This document shows positions 41,839 through 49,827 of a stretch of DNA of 64,000 bases, in pieces. Numbering within the stretch: the stretch's first letter is position 1; every line of letters begins with the position of its first letter. A program made the position numbers and the translations under genes. Source of the stretch: Bacteroidales bacterium UBA3653 (GTDB lineage: Bacteria > Bacteroidota > Bacteroidia > Bacteroidales > Paludibacteraceae); the NCBI GenBank assembly GCA_002373505.1, contig DFKE01000009.1:25448-89447 (forward strand), in the 5' to 3' direction. The notes beneath the pieces were generated by a model, which was not told the origin of the DNA, did no database searches, and saw only the letters and a program-made list of their open reading frames with translations.

Positions 41839-42249
41839 ATGAATATGAAAAATGTAATTCGTTTTATGGCATTCGTGTCCGTTATTTGCGTCTTGACGCT
41901 TGGTTTAACCTCTTGCTCCGAAAAAGCGAAAGCGCTCCGTCAGTTGGAACAGTTGGCGGAAGAAGTGGAGGAGAACGGCGATAACTACACCATCGGGGAA
42001 TGGCAAGATGTCTTCCACCAATACCAGGTGATCAATTCTGTCATCGAGAAGCATTATTTCGACTATTCCCAAAGGGAACGCAACCGCATCCTGGAGGCGC
42101 GTTCTGAAATAAAGCAGAAAGCCATGAACAGTATGATGAACAAATTAGACATGTTCCCTGCTCTCAAACAAGGAATATTGAATATTTTCAATTCGCTCTT
42201 CGGGGCGACGGAAACGGACTCTTACAACCGTTTGCCGTCGGAAGAATAG
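41839..42249 (+). CDS. Small helical lipoprotein (cassette gene 5)
   Basis: 136 aa. The signal peptide ends in a lipobox ('LTLGLTSCSEKAKAL'). The mature part is almost entirely helical: 'RQLEQLAEEVEENGDNYTIGEWQDVFHQYQVINSVIEKHY' and a segment with 'QRERNRILEARSEIKQK'. It resembles DUF6565-type Bacteroidales lipoproteins, but that is a tentative match. It follows the papain-like gene by 12 nt and overlaps the stop of the convergent GH53 gene by 28 nt, closing the cassette. Confidence 0.7.
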   Translation: MNMKNVIRFMAFVSVICVLTLGLTSCSEKAKALRQLEQLAEEVEENGDNYTIGEWQDVFHQYQVINSVIEKHYFDYSQRERNRILEARSEIKQKAMNSMMNKLDMFPALKQGILNIFNSLFGATETDSYNRLPSEE

Positions 42250-43568
42250 AGAATACCGTTGCGCTCAATGACCAATTGACCGTTGCGGAACATCTTCACG
42301 GCATGAACCCCTTCGTTCGCGGAGGGGTTTGTTATTCCCTGAGGCTCAAAACCAACGAACTTACCCATATAATACGGCGCGCATACGTCCGCTGCCGTTT
42401 TGCCCTCCGTGATCTGTCCTGTCCTGTTGATCGCATGACCGCTTTGCGTCGCGTTCTCGTTCCAGAAACCGCGGTTCTGCCATGACACGATGACGGTTCC
42501 TTTGGACGTGTTCCAGTTGGTGTCGTCGCCGTTGCCTGCTTCTTCCGGGAACCAATAACTGATGCCCTCTACGTTCTCCAGCGGCTTTAACGCGTCCACT
42601 AAGTCCTTGACGAAATTATATTGTCCTTCTTTGGAACACGGCCATACATCACGGGTGTCATAGTTAACGCCCTTGCTAGGCCAGTATTGGAAGTTATACG
42701 CGCATTCCACGATATGCACTTTCTTTTCCGGGAAGTCTGTGGCTAATTGATTGATGGCTTTAACGAGGTTGTTTTTGTCGCCCTTGGAGGCCACCTGCTC
42801 GTTTGTCAGATAGCCGTGCCAGAAAGGATAGTAACTCAGTCCGATGACGTCAAAATCCACACCGCCGTCTATCAGTTTCTGATAGTAATAACTGTTGTAT
42901 CCGCTGTTGGTCGGACGGTCCGTATGGATGATGATACGCGCTTCCGGACATACTTCCCGAACGGCATCGCAACCGGCTTTCAGCAATCCGAGGTAGCCCG
43001 TCCAATTCGATGAGGCCTCCTTTCTGGAATCAGGATTCACTTTGATCCCGCAAAGGCCGTACATGATCTCATTACCTACTTGCACCAAGTCAGGAGTGGC
43101 ATTGGCTTCATTCAGCGCAGTCAGTACGCGGCGCGTGTAGGCGGCTACACTGTCTGCCATGGCGGCGTCACTCTTGCCTTTCCACGCTGCCGGAGCCTGG
43201 ATGTGCGTCGCATCCACCCATGTGTCGGAATAATGAAAATCCAACATGAAATTCGCCCCTGCCGCTTTGATACGCTTGCCGAGAGCCGTTACATACGCAA
43301 GATCCTGGCATACAGACGGATTGACTGTCCCGTCCTGGTCTGCACGGGGCGGATTGACGAAGATACGTACGCGGAAGGTGTTCCATCCGCAATCGTTCAC
43401 AAACCAGGTGATCAGGTCGCTGATATTCTTGCCGTAGGCGTCTTTATATGCCGAGTTATGTTGTTCATAGAGCGGCAGTGCAGAGATGTCGCCGCCGATG
43501 TAACGTGTCTCTTGCGCGTGTGCGCATACGCATGCAAGCGCGATAATAAATAAGGAGAGTTTTTTCAT
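42222..43568 (-). CDS. GH53 endo-beta-1,4-galactanase
   Basis: 448 aa from ATG at 43568 (MKKLSLFIIALACVCAHAQ signal). It would cut beta-1,4-galactan side chains of pectin or arabinogalactan outside the cell. The TIM barrel shows 'YIGGDISALPLYEQ', 'FRVRIFVNPP', 'FMLDFHYSDTWVD' and 'DLVQVGNEIMYG' (acid/base Glu167). The nucleophile is Glu288 in 'HIVECAYNF', with Cys where many homologues have Thr. The last ~15 residues, RNGQLVIERNGILYSSDGKRL region, form the tail motif shared with two other secreted proteins here. It has its own promoter and is not part of a visible SusCD locus. Confidence 0.9.
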   Translation of the reverse strand: MKKLSLFIIALACVCAHAQETRYIGGDISALPLYEQHNSAYKDAYGKNISDLITWFVNDCGWNTFRVRIFVNPPRADQDGTVNPSVCQDLAYVTALGKRIKAAGANFMLDFHYSDTWVDATHIQAPAAWKGKSDAAMADSVAAYTRRVLTALNEANATPDLVQVGNEIMYGLCGIKVNPDSRKEASSNWTGYLGLLKAGCDAVREVCPEARIIIHTDRPTNSGYNSYYYQKLIDGGVDFDVIGLSYYPFWHGYLTNEQVASKGDKNNLVKAINQLATDFPEKKVHIVECAYNFQYWPSKGVNYDTRDVWPCSKEGQYNFVKDLVDALKPLENVEGISYWFPEEAGNGDDTNWNTSKGTVIVSWQNRGFWNENATQSGHAINRTGQITEGKTAADVCAPYYMGKFVGFEPQGITNPSANEGVHAVKMFRNGQLVIERNGILYSSDGKRL

Positions 43569-43596
43569 GTTCTTTTGTGTTTGCACATATTCGGTG

Positions 43597-43628
43597 CAAA
43601 GATACTGCTTTTTTTTGAAATATGCAAC
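43597..43628 (-). promoter_or_regulatory. Promoter of the GH53 gene
   Basis: Minus-strand GTTGCA (43623-43628) and TATCTTTG (43597-43604). The predicted leader is about 20-25 nt. Confidence 0.75.
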
Positions 43629-43684
43629 ATTTTGTAAACTTTATTTTGCAAAAAGCAGTTTTTTTTCTCTTTTGCTGATTTATA

Positions 43685-43716
43685 CTTGCGTAAATGATAA
43701 AAATGTACTACCTTTG
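43685..43716 (+). promoter_or_regulatory. Promoter of the 43787 secreted protein gene
   Basis: CTTGCG at 43685 and TACCTTTG at 43709-43716; the leader is about 65 nt, AT-rich, with no hairpin. The promoter is divergent from that of GH53. Confidence 0.75.
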
Positions 43717-43786
43717 CGTGATTTTTGTTACATTTTGTAAATAAAAACACAAAATAACTAACATTATTAACTAAAAATTCATGTTT

Positions 43787-45643
43787 ATGAAGAAAATTTT
43801 ATCCCTTTTGTGCGCTGTAGCGATTGTATTCAGCGCAAGTGCAGCTCCTCAGTTGAGCAAGAAAGAATTGGATGAGAAAGCAGCTATTGAGTTGCTTAAC
43901 ACCAAGAAACTTTCTGTAAAACACGCTAAGAAAAGCTTTGAACAGTTCAGAACTCAAAAGTTTGAAGGAGCTAAATTGTTGAATAAGGTAGAAGTAGCGC
44001 GTGCTCCGAAGGCAAAAAAAGACGTTACTTTTGACATAGCAGTATCTGATATCACAGCCTCCGCTGCTACTATCGCTGTGACTCCTTCAGATGCATCTGC
44101 TTCTTACTATTGGACGTATGTAGAGGCTTCCGAAACTGCCGGTAAGAGCGATGCGGAATTGGTTGCATTGCTGACAGGTGACATGGATGATATGATTATG
44201 CTTTATAGCTATTTCGGCATGCAAGTGACATATGCAGATCTTTTAATCCAAGGCGCGAATTCTTCTTCCGTTTCCGGTCTTTCGCCTGAAACCTCCTATA
44301 CTGTAGTGGCAGCCCAATTAGATGATGAAGGCAACTTGGTTGGTGCCGTGGCTTCTGAAAGTTTTACTACGCTTGAGCTCGTCTTGCCGGAAGGTGGTAG
44401 TTTCGAGATGGTAGACATTCAAGAGTCGTATTACTCTTCCACCGGTGACGTTTGGATCCGTTTGAAAGACGCTGATGAAAATACGTACCGCTTTGATATT
44501 ATTCTTCCTGAAGGTGTTACAGAACTCGTTAGTGGTACAACTTACACCATGGCAACGATGGATACCACCTATACTTACGCTACCTATGCAGGTGTACGTC
44601 TTGAATATGCTTCTGCTTCGCTGACAAAGACAGTGGATGCTAATGGTGATTATGACATCAACGCTTCATTCGTTGACGAGAATGGCAATACATGGACTTT
44701 ACACTATCATTATACCAAGCCGGTAAAGAACCGCGAAGAGGCAATCAATATAACTGATGCTAAACTGGTCATTTATCCCGAGGACGGAGACTGGCAAGTA
44801 ATGGGCTTCAATGCTGATTCGAGCCGTTATGTATCTATTGATATTGTCGGCGATCTTGCGTCCGGTAGCTTCGATGAAGAGGATATGGATGCTCAATATA
44901 CCTATATCGGCAATGTTGTACTTGGTGATGAGGGACGCGAACTCTCTGAGAAATTCAACCCGCTGAGCTTCAATATCTCAGTTACCTTCAATGCAGCAGA
45001 CAGTACTGCTACCATTACTGGTACTTACCTTGGCCAGGGCTATCATGATGCAACCGACGTTCCTGAGTTCACGCTCAATATCAGCGCTTCTGTTTCTACC
45101 TACCAAGCACCTGTAGGTAATGAGTACGACTCCGAAGAGGACTTCATCGTAGATTTCGATGTTTACGAGGTTGACAATTCAAACCAACCGGACTACAATG
45201 TCTTGTTCATCTATGCGGATAATGCAGATGAACGTCAGACGATAGTTCTGGAGTTGTGGTTGCCGGAAGGACAAACAGAGCTTGTTGCTGGTGAATACCT
45301 TGCTACCGAAGAAGAAGGCGTTCCCGGCTCTGTAACATTTGGTGTACTGAGCAACAATCGTATTTATGGCTCTTATGCGGCTAACTATGATGAGGAAGAA
45401 TATATTATAGTTCCGCTTTGGTTCATCGCCGGTGGTAAGGTAACGGTTAATAGCGATCTTTCTATTGATGTGGATGCTCTGAATAGCAAGGGTGCTGCTA
45501 TCAAGTGCCATTTGGCTAAGCGCGCTCAAGGTATCGACAATATCGATGCAGCAGTGAAGGCAACGAAGGTTGTTCGCAATGGCCAGCTCCTGATCATCAA
45601 GAACGGTGTAGAATACAACGCACAGGGCACTATCCTGAAATAA
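43787..45643 (+). CDS. Secreted repeat protein with fibronectin-III-like and lipocalin-like domains
   Basis: 618 aa from ATG at 43787 (MKKILSLLCAVAIVFSASA signal); an in-frame ATG six bases upstream is possible. A lysine-rich helical stretch precedes a fibronectin-III-like domain ('FDIAVSDITASAATIAVTPSDASASYYWTYVEASETAG' region). Two to three beta-rich domains of ~130 residues with acidic Asp/Glu/Thr strands follow ('NRIYGSYAANYDEEEYIIVP'). The C-terminal tail 'VVRNGQLLIIKNGVEYNAQGT' matches other exported proteins in this window. Codon use is smooth and the promoter strong. No enzyme motif is visible, so a surface or secreted structural role is likely. The next gene encodes a shorter relative. 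Confidence 0.7.
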   Translation: MKKILSLLCAVAIVFSASAAPQLSKKELDEKAAIELLNTKKLSVKHAKKSFEQFRTQKFEGAKLLNKVEVARAPKAKKDVTFDIAVSDITASAATIAVTPSDASASYYWTYVEASETAGKSDAELVALLTGDMDDMIMLYSYFGMQVTYADLLIQGANSSSVSGLSPETSYTVVAAQLDDEGNLVGAVASESFTTLELVLPEGGSFEMVDIQESYYSSTGDVWIRLKDADENTYRFDIILPEGVTELVSGTTYTMATMDTTYTYATYAGVRLEYASASLTKTVDANGDYDINASFVDENGNTWTLHYHYTKPVKNREEAINITDAKLVIYPEDGDWQVMGFNADSSRYVSIDIVGDLASGSFDEEDMDAQYTYIGNVVLGDEGRELSEKFNPLSFNISVTFNAADSTATITGTYLGQGYHDATDVPEFTLNISASVSTYQAPVGNEYDSEEDFIVDFDVYEVDNSNQPDYNVLFIYADNADERQTIVLELWLPEGQTELVAGEYLATEEEGVPGSVTFGVLSNNRIYGSYAANYDEEEYIIVPLWFIAGGKVTVNSDLSIDVDALNSKGAAIKCHLAKRAQGIDNIDAAVKATKVVRNGQLLIIKNGVEYNAQGTILK

Positions 45644-45671
45644 TCCAGATAGAATCTTAGTATTCTTTAAA

Positions 45672-45700
45672 AAGCAGCTGCTTCGGCGGTTGCTTTTTTT
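45672..45700 (+). terminator. Terminator after the 43787 gene
   Basis: GCAGCTGC, a TTCG tetraloop and GCGGTTGC form an 8-bp stem (two G-U pairs), followed by T8. Confidence 0.9.
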
Positions 45701-45710
45701 TGTAATTAAA

Positions 45711-45742
45711 TTTGCATATCTCAAAAAAATGTTGTATTTTTG
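45711..45742 (+). promoter_or_regulatory. Promoter of the 45767 lipoprotein gene
   Basis: TTTG at 45711-45714 (TTTGCATAT form) and TATTTTTG at 45735-45742, right after the terminator of the previous gene. Confidence 0.75.
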
Positions 45743-45766
45743 TACCCGTTTTTAAAATAGACTGAT

Positions 45767-46564
45767 ATGAGAACCTTTTGTCTGAATACCTTTATGGCGG
45801 TAGCTGTCCTGGCTTTCGTTGCCTGTACCCCGCAAAACCAACCCGATGTCAACCACTCCGATCCGAACCAGCCGCAAGAGGTTCAATTCGATATCCATGC
45901 CGATTCGATAACGCCTACTTCTGCCATCATCCGCATCGTCCCGTCGGACACGGCTGCTACCTATTATTGGAATGTGTTCGTCGCGGAGTCTGTTGCGGGA
46001 AAACCGGAGGACTCGTTGCGGTTGGAAATGGAGAAAGATTTCATTGAGTGGTGGAAAACATCCATCGCCAGCGGATATGCTATTCCTTATTCACGATTGC
46101 TTTCGAAAGGAAACACTTCCTATCGTTATACCGATCTGGCGGCGAATACCGATTATGTTGTCCTCTCGGTGGCAATGAACGACAGCGCGAGGGCATCCGG
46201 TCCGGTGGCGAAACAATACTTCAAGACCTTGCCGGTAGAAGAGGACTCATCGGTGGTGATAGCTACCGGGACGGCGAAACTGCATGATCTGCGCAAGACG
46301 GATGGAACCTTTGTGCTGGCCGCCAATGACGGAGATTTGGAAATCACTATCTCTGTATTCTCGACGGAGCTGGAAGGACTCTTCACTTCCGCGGATATGG
46401 ACCAATCGGCTTCTTATATCACCGACTGGGGTATGTTCAAATCCTTCAATATCTTAGAGCTCGAATTTACAGGAAAACAGGAAGAAGGAAACTATATCTA
46501 CGAAGGCTGGTTCATCGCCAAAAATATGGTAAAATACCGCTTCCGCTTCCTCTGTTCCCTTTAA
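45767..46564 (+). CDS. Lipoprotein paralogous to the N-terminal half of the 43787 protein
   Basis: 265 aa. The signal MRTFCLNTFMAVAVLAFVAC ends in a lipobox. The mature part starts with the same fibronectin-III-like domain as its neighbour: 'FDIHADSITPTSAIIRIVPSDTAATYYWNVFVAESVAGK' against the neighbour's 'FDIAVSDITASAATIAVTPSDAS'. The phrase YSRLLSKGNTSY and a 'NTDYVVLSVAMND' strand continue the match. One lipocalin-like beta domain follows. It lacks the C-terminal tail motif and is instead lipid-anchored. Function unknown; the pair look like a local duplication with different anchoring. Confidence 0.75.
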   Translation: MRTFCLNTFMAVAVLAFVACTPQNQPDVNHSDPNQPQEVQFDIHADSITPTSAIIRIVPSDTAATYYWNVFVAESVAGKPEDSLRLEMEKDFIEWWKTSIASGYAIPYSRLLSKGNTSYRYTDLAANTDYVVLSVAMNDSARASGPVAKQYFKTLPVEEDSSVVIATGTAKLHDLRKTDGTFVLAANDGDLEITISVFSTELEGLFTSADMDQSASYITDWGMFKSFNILELEFTGKQEEGNYIYEGWFIAKNMVKYRFRFLCSL

Positions 46565-46886
46565 TGTTATTTTAGCTGAAACGAAAGTAAAGCGCGAAGC
46601 AATTCGTGCGGTTTAGTCTGTGACCTTAAATTATCTAAAATGTTCACCGGCTATTGTAGATAACTTTTCGTTTTGGATAACTTTTTGACTTTCTAAAAAT
46701 CATAAAACACTGATAATAAACAAAGTAACAAAAAGTTTTGGATAACTTTTCAAAATTGTTAATAAATTTTGTTGTCAAAAAATAGAATTTTTTTCTCAAA
46801 AATATTTGCGTATATCGAAAATTTGTTGTACTTTTGCACAGATTTTCGGTCACTAAGAATTTTAGTTACTATATAACAGACATATT
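46565..46886 (+). promoter_or_regulatory. AT-rich nrdD upstream region with DnaA-box-like sites and promoter
   Basis: A 322-base gap rich in A and T. Three 9-base sites in the same orientation resemble the DnaA box TGTGGATAA with one mismatch each: 46655-46663 (TGTAGATAA), 46672-46680 and 46737-46745 (both TTTGGATAA); a weaker inverted one lies at 46631-46639. The nrdD promoter follows: TTTG at 46805-46808 and TACTTTTG at 46829-46836, with a ~40-nt leader. The sites could couple nrdDG transcription to replication initiation, as DnaA does at nrdAB in E. coli. That comparison is inference. Confidence 0.5.
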
Positions 46887-48986
46887 ATGGAAACATACAT
46901 TATCAAACGTGATGGTAAGAAAGAGTTGTTTACCATCGACAAAATCAAAAATGCTATCTCGAAGGCATTCTTAGCTGTTGGTGCATTTGCGACGGAGGAA
47001 GCACTGACTTCCATCCTTTCGCATCTGCGGGTTCATAACAACGTGACCGTTGAGGAGATCCAGAACCAGGTGGAGGTTGCGCTTATGGCGGAGGGTTATT
47101 ATCAGGTGGCGAAAGCATATATGCTTTATCGCCATCAGCACACCGAGGATCGCGACACGCAGCGTCGTCTCGATTTCATGATGAACTATGTGCAGGCTTC
47201 CAATGCCGCTGAGGGGTCGAAATTCGATGCGAACGCTAACGTGGAGCACAAGAATATCGCTACTCTTATCGGTGAGCTGCCTAAGCAGGGATTCATCCGT
47301 CTCAACCGCCGTCTCCTCACCGAGCGCATCAAAGAGATGTTCGGCAAAGAACTCTCCGATCGGTATATGAGCCTCCTCAACCAGCATTTCATCTACAAGA
47401 ACGACGAGACCAACCTCGCTAACTATTGCGCTTCGATCACGATGTACCCGTGGCTCATCGGTGGTACCAAATCCATCGGCGGTAATGCTACGCCTCCGCA
47501 TAACCTCAAATCGTTCTGCGGCGGATTTATCAACATGGTCTTCATGGTCTCCTCCATGCTCTCAGGCGCGTGCGCTACGCCCGAGTTCCTTATGTATATG
47601 AACTATTTCATTGAGCAGGAATACGGCGAGGATTACTACAAACGTGCAGACGAGGTAGTGGATCTCTCTACCCGCCGCCGTACGATAGACCGCATCATCT
47701 GCGACTGCTTCCAGCAGGTCGTTTATTCGCTCAACCAGCCTTCGGGCGCGCGTAACTTCCAGTCCGTTTTCTGGAATATCAGCTATTATGACCGCTATTA
47801 TTTCCAGTCCCTCTTTGAGAACTTCCGCTTCCCGAACGGCGAGGCGCCTCACTGGGACAGCCTCAACTGGCTCCAGAAGCGGTTCATGAACTGGTTCAAC
47901 GAAGAGCGTACCCGTACGGTCCTCACCTTCCCGGTTGAGACCATGGCGCTCCTGGCGGAGAACGGAGATATCAAGGATAAAGAGTATGGTGATTTCACCG
48001 CGGAGATGTATGCGAAGGGCCACTCTTTCTTCACCTACGTCTCGGACAACGCCGACTCGCTCTCTTCCTGCTGCCGTCTGCGTAATGCCATCACCGACAA
48101 CAGCTTCAGCTACACCCTCGGTGCCGGAGGTATCTCTACGGGGTCCAAATCCGTGCTGACCATCAACCTCAACCGCGCTATCCAGTATGCCGTGCGCAAT
48201 AACATCCCCTATCAGGCATACGTCGAGGACATCGTGGACCTGATGCACAAAGTGCAACTGGCTTATAACGAGAACCTCAAATCGCTCCAGGAGAAAGGTA
48301 TGCTGCCGCTCTTCGATGCCGGCTATATCAATATCGGACGCCAGTATCTGACTATCGGCGTGAACGGGCTCGTTGAGGCGGCTGAGTTCCTCGGTATTGA
48401 GATCAAGGACAATCCGCAATATGCCCATTTCGTTCAGGAAGTGCTGGGTATCATCGAGAAGAAGAACAAAGAATACCGCACCAAGGATGTGATGTTCAAC
48501 TGCGAAATGATTCCGGCGGAGAACGTAGGTGTCAAGCATGCTAAATGGGACCGTGAGGACGGATATGTTGTGCCGCGTGACTGCTACAACAGCTATTTCT
48601 ACATCGTGGAAGATACATCGCTCAATGTCTTGGACCGCTTCCGTCTGCATGGACGTAAGTATATCGAGCACCTCACCGGTGGTTCGGCGCTCCACTGCAA
48701 TCTGGAGGAGCACCTCAGCCAGGAGCAGTATCGCCAGCTGCTGCGCGTGGCGGCGGTTGAGGGATGTAACTATTTCACCTTCAATATCCCGAACACTGTC
48801 TGCAACGACTGTGGACATATCGACAAACGCTATCTCAAAGAGTGTCCTTGCTGCCATTCCAAGAATGTGGACTACCTCACACGTGTCATCGGTTATATGA
48901 AACGTGTGTCGAACTTCTCGGAGGCGCGCCAGAAAGAGGCGGCTCAGCGCTACTACGCAGGGAAAGAGAAGGCTCCGCAATGCTGA
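46887..48986 (+). CDS. nrdD: Anaerobic ribonucleoside-triphosphate reductase
   Basis: 699 aa. It makes deoxyribonucleotides without oxygen, using a glycyl radical. The N-terminal ATP-cone begins 'YIIKRDGKKELFTIDKIKNAI'. The core carries 'FCGGFINMVFMVSSMLSGACATPEFLMY' and 'SLSSCCRLRN'. The C-terminal zinc site has two cysteine pairs ('CNDCGHIDK', Cys639/Cys642, and 'ECPCC', Cys653-656). The radical glycine is Gly669 in 'TRVIGYMKR'. Length is normal. It overlaps its activase gene nrdG by 7 nt. An anaerobic lifestyle follows. Confidence 0.95.
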   Translation: METYIIKRDGKKELFTIDKIKNAISKAFLAVGAFATEEALTSILSHLRVHNNVTVEEIQNQVEVALMAEGYYQVAKAYMLYRHQHTEDRDTQRRLDFMMNYVQASNAAEGSKFDANANVEHKNIATLIGELPKQGFIRLNRRLLTERIKEMFGKELSDRYMSLLNQHFIYKNDETNLANYCASITMYPWLIGGTKSIGGNATPPHNLKSFCGGFINMVFMVSSMLSGACATPEFLMYMNYFIEQEYGEDYYKRADEVVDLSTRRRTIDRIICDCFQQVVYSLNQPSGARNFQSVFWNISYYDRYYFQSLFENFRFPNGEAPHWDSLNWLQKRFMNWFNEERTRTVLTFPVETMALLAENGDIKDKEYGDFTAEMYAKGHSFFTYVSDNADSLSSCCRLRNAITDNSFSYTLGAGGISTGSKSVLTINLNRAIQYAVRNNIPYQAYVEDIVDLMHKVQLAYNENLKSLQEKGMLPLFDAGYINIGRQYLTIGVNGLVEAAEFLGIEIKDNPQYAHFVQEVLGIIEKKNKEYRTKDVMFNCEMIPAENVGVKHAKWDREDGYVVPRDCYNSYFYIVEDTSLNVLDRFRLHGRKYIEHLTGGSALHCNLEEHLSQEQYRQLLRVAAVEGCNYFTFNIPNTVCNDCGHIDKRYLKECPCCHSKNVDYLTRVIGYMKRVSNFSEARQKEAAQRYYAGKEKAPQC

Positions 48987-49543
48987 AGGTAGCATCATAC
49001 GACATCGTTTTTCAAGAGATCCCCGGAGAGGTGACGTTGGCACTCAACCTCTCCGGGTGTCCTTGTCATTGTAAGGGATGTCATTCTACCCATCTTTGGG
49101 AAGATATAGGTGAAGTGCTGGATGAGGAACTCCTTTCCGGACTTCTGGATCGCTATGGTAAAATGATTACCTGTGTGGTGTTCATGGGCGGTGACCAAGC
49201 CCCGGAAGAAGTCGCTCATTGGGCGGAATATGTGAAATCTATCCCCTCCCTTGAGGGGAGGGCAGGGGAGGGGTTTCCCCTCCGCACGGCTTGGTATTCC
49301 GGCAGACCTTATAACCCGGAAACTTTCAACTCCAAGACTTCTTTCAACTCCAAAACTTCTTTCAACTTTCAACTTTCAACTTTCAACTTCGTAAAGTTCG
49401 GTCCATACATCGAATCTTTGGGAGGGCTGAAGAGTGAAAAAACGAACCAGCGTCTCTATAAACGGGTAGGGCAGGGAACACCGGATTCGCCCTTCAAATG
49501 GGAGGATATAACCTCCGTTTTCTGGAAAAAACGCTTCGAATAG
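48980..49543 (+). CDS. nrdG: Anaerobic ribonucleotide reductase activating protein with repeat insertions
   Basis: 187 aa from ATG at 48980, overlapping nrdD by 7 nt; a longer upstream frame is an artefact of nrdD. It is a radical SAM protein that installs the glycyl radical on NrdD. The cluster motif CPCHCKGCH (CX3CX2C) lies near residue 27, followed by 'VVFMGGDQAPEEVAHW'. Two repeat-derived insertions interrupt the fold: 'SLEGRAGEGFPL', from the GC palindrome at 49243, and 'FNSKTSFNSKTSFNFQLSTF', from a heptamer-type repeat at 49318-49390. The conserved 'KFGPYIESLGGL' strand continues after them, so the frame is intact and the protein may still work. Confidence 0.9.
   Translation: MLKVASYDIVFQEIPGEVTLALNLSGCPCHCKGCHSTHLWEDIGEVLDEELLSGLLDRYGKMITCVVFMGGDQAPEEVAHWAEYVKSIPSLEGRAGEGFPLRTAWYSGRPYNPETFNSKTSFNSKTSFNFQLSTFNFVKFGPYIESLGGLKSEKTNQRLYKRVGQGTPDSPFKWEDITSVFWKKRFE
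49243..49280. repeat. GC-rich palindromic element inside nrdG
   Basis: CCCTCCC and GGGAGGG form a 7-bp stem around TTGAG, followed by a second AGGGGAGGGG arm. It is in frame and encodes 'SLEGRAGEGFP'. It is the same element class as those in the DAHP synthase gene. Confidence 0.75.
49318..49390. repeat. Intragenic repeat (TTTCAAC)n and 15-base units in nrdG
   Basis: Two longer units (CTTTCAACTCCAARA plus CTT) followed by three to four TTTCAAC heptamers, all in frame. The peptide is Phe/Asn/Ser/Thr-rich and absent from normal NrdG. Confidence 0.85.
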
Positions 49544-49572
49544 ACGTTTTTTGCAAAATTATTGCTCAAAAA

Positions 49573-49604
49573 TTTGCGTATGTCAAAAAAAAGCAGTACT
49601 TTTG
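49573..49604 (+). promoter_or_regulatory. Promoter of the truncated tRNA-His
   Basis: TTTG at 49573-49576 and TACTTTTG at 49597-49604 followed by CACCCGCTTTCGAAA. The leader and promoter resemble those in front of the complete tRNA-His at 58085. Confidence 0.7.
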
Positions 49605-49627
49605 CACCCGCTTTCGAAAGAAGGCGC

Positions 49628-49697
49628 CAAATGGAAGTTGGCTAAATGGTTCAATAAATGGCCAAATAGTAAATGACCAAATGGTAAATGAAGCGCG
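49628..49697. repeat. Heptamer-type repeat (CCAAATG/GTAAATG)n before the truncated tRNA
   Basis: Degenerate 7-8-base AAATG-containing units fill the leader between the promoter and the tRNA-His 5' half. They are absent from the leader of the second tRNA-His. Confidence 0.75.
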
Positions 49698-49709
49698 CAA
49701 GCGCGGCAT

Positions 49710-49763
49710 GGTGGTCATAGCTCAGTTGGCAGAGCATCGGATTGTGGTTCCGAGTGTCGTGGG
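49710..49763 (+). pseudogene. Truncated tRNA-His (GTG), left attachment junction
   Basis: The acceptor 5' strand GTGGTCA, D arm and anticodon arm with GTG anticodon are intact, and the T stem begins with GTGGG. After 49763 the sequence diverges and no 3' acceptor strand follows. A tyrosine recombinase gene lies 180 nt downstream, so the gene was probably cut by integration. Bases 49731-49758 are identical to 58106-58133 in the complete tRNA-His. Confidence 0.85.
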
Positions 49764-49785
49764 GAGGCTAAGACAAAAAGTATAA

Positions 49786-49820
49786 TCCGTTGTAACTCAA
49801 TAAGTTATGACGGATTTTTA
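49786..49820 (+). terminator. Hairpin between the left att core and arm sites
   Basis: ATCCGT and ACGGAT pair across a ~19-base loop, followed by five T. It occupies the same place relative to the tRNA core as the terminator at 58165. Confidence 0.6.
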
Positions 49821-49827
49821 ACTTAGA

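Noticed and set aside
46565..46886. Chromosomal origin of replication
   Set aside because: The DnaA-like sites are few and imperfect, and no dnaA, dnaN or other origin genes are adjacent; kept only as possible regulatory sites.
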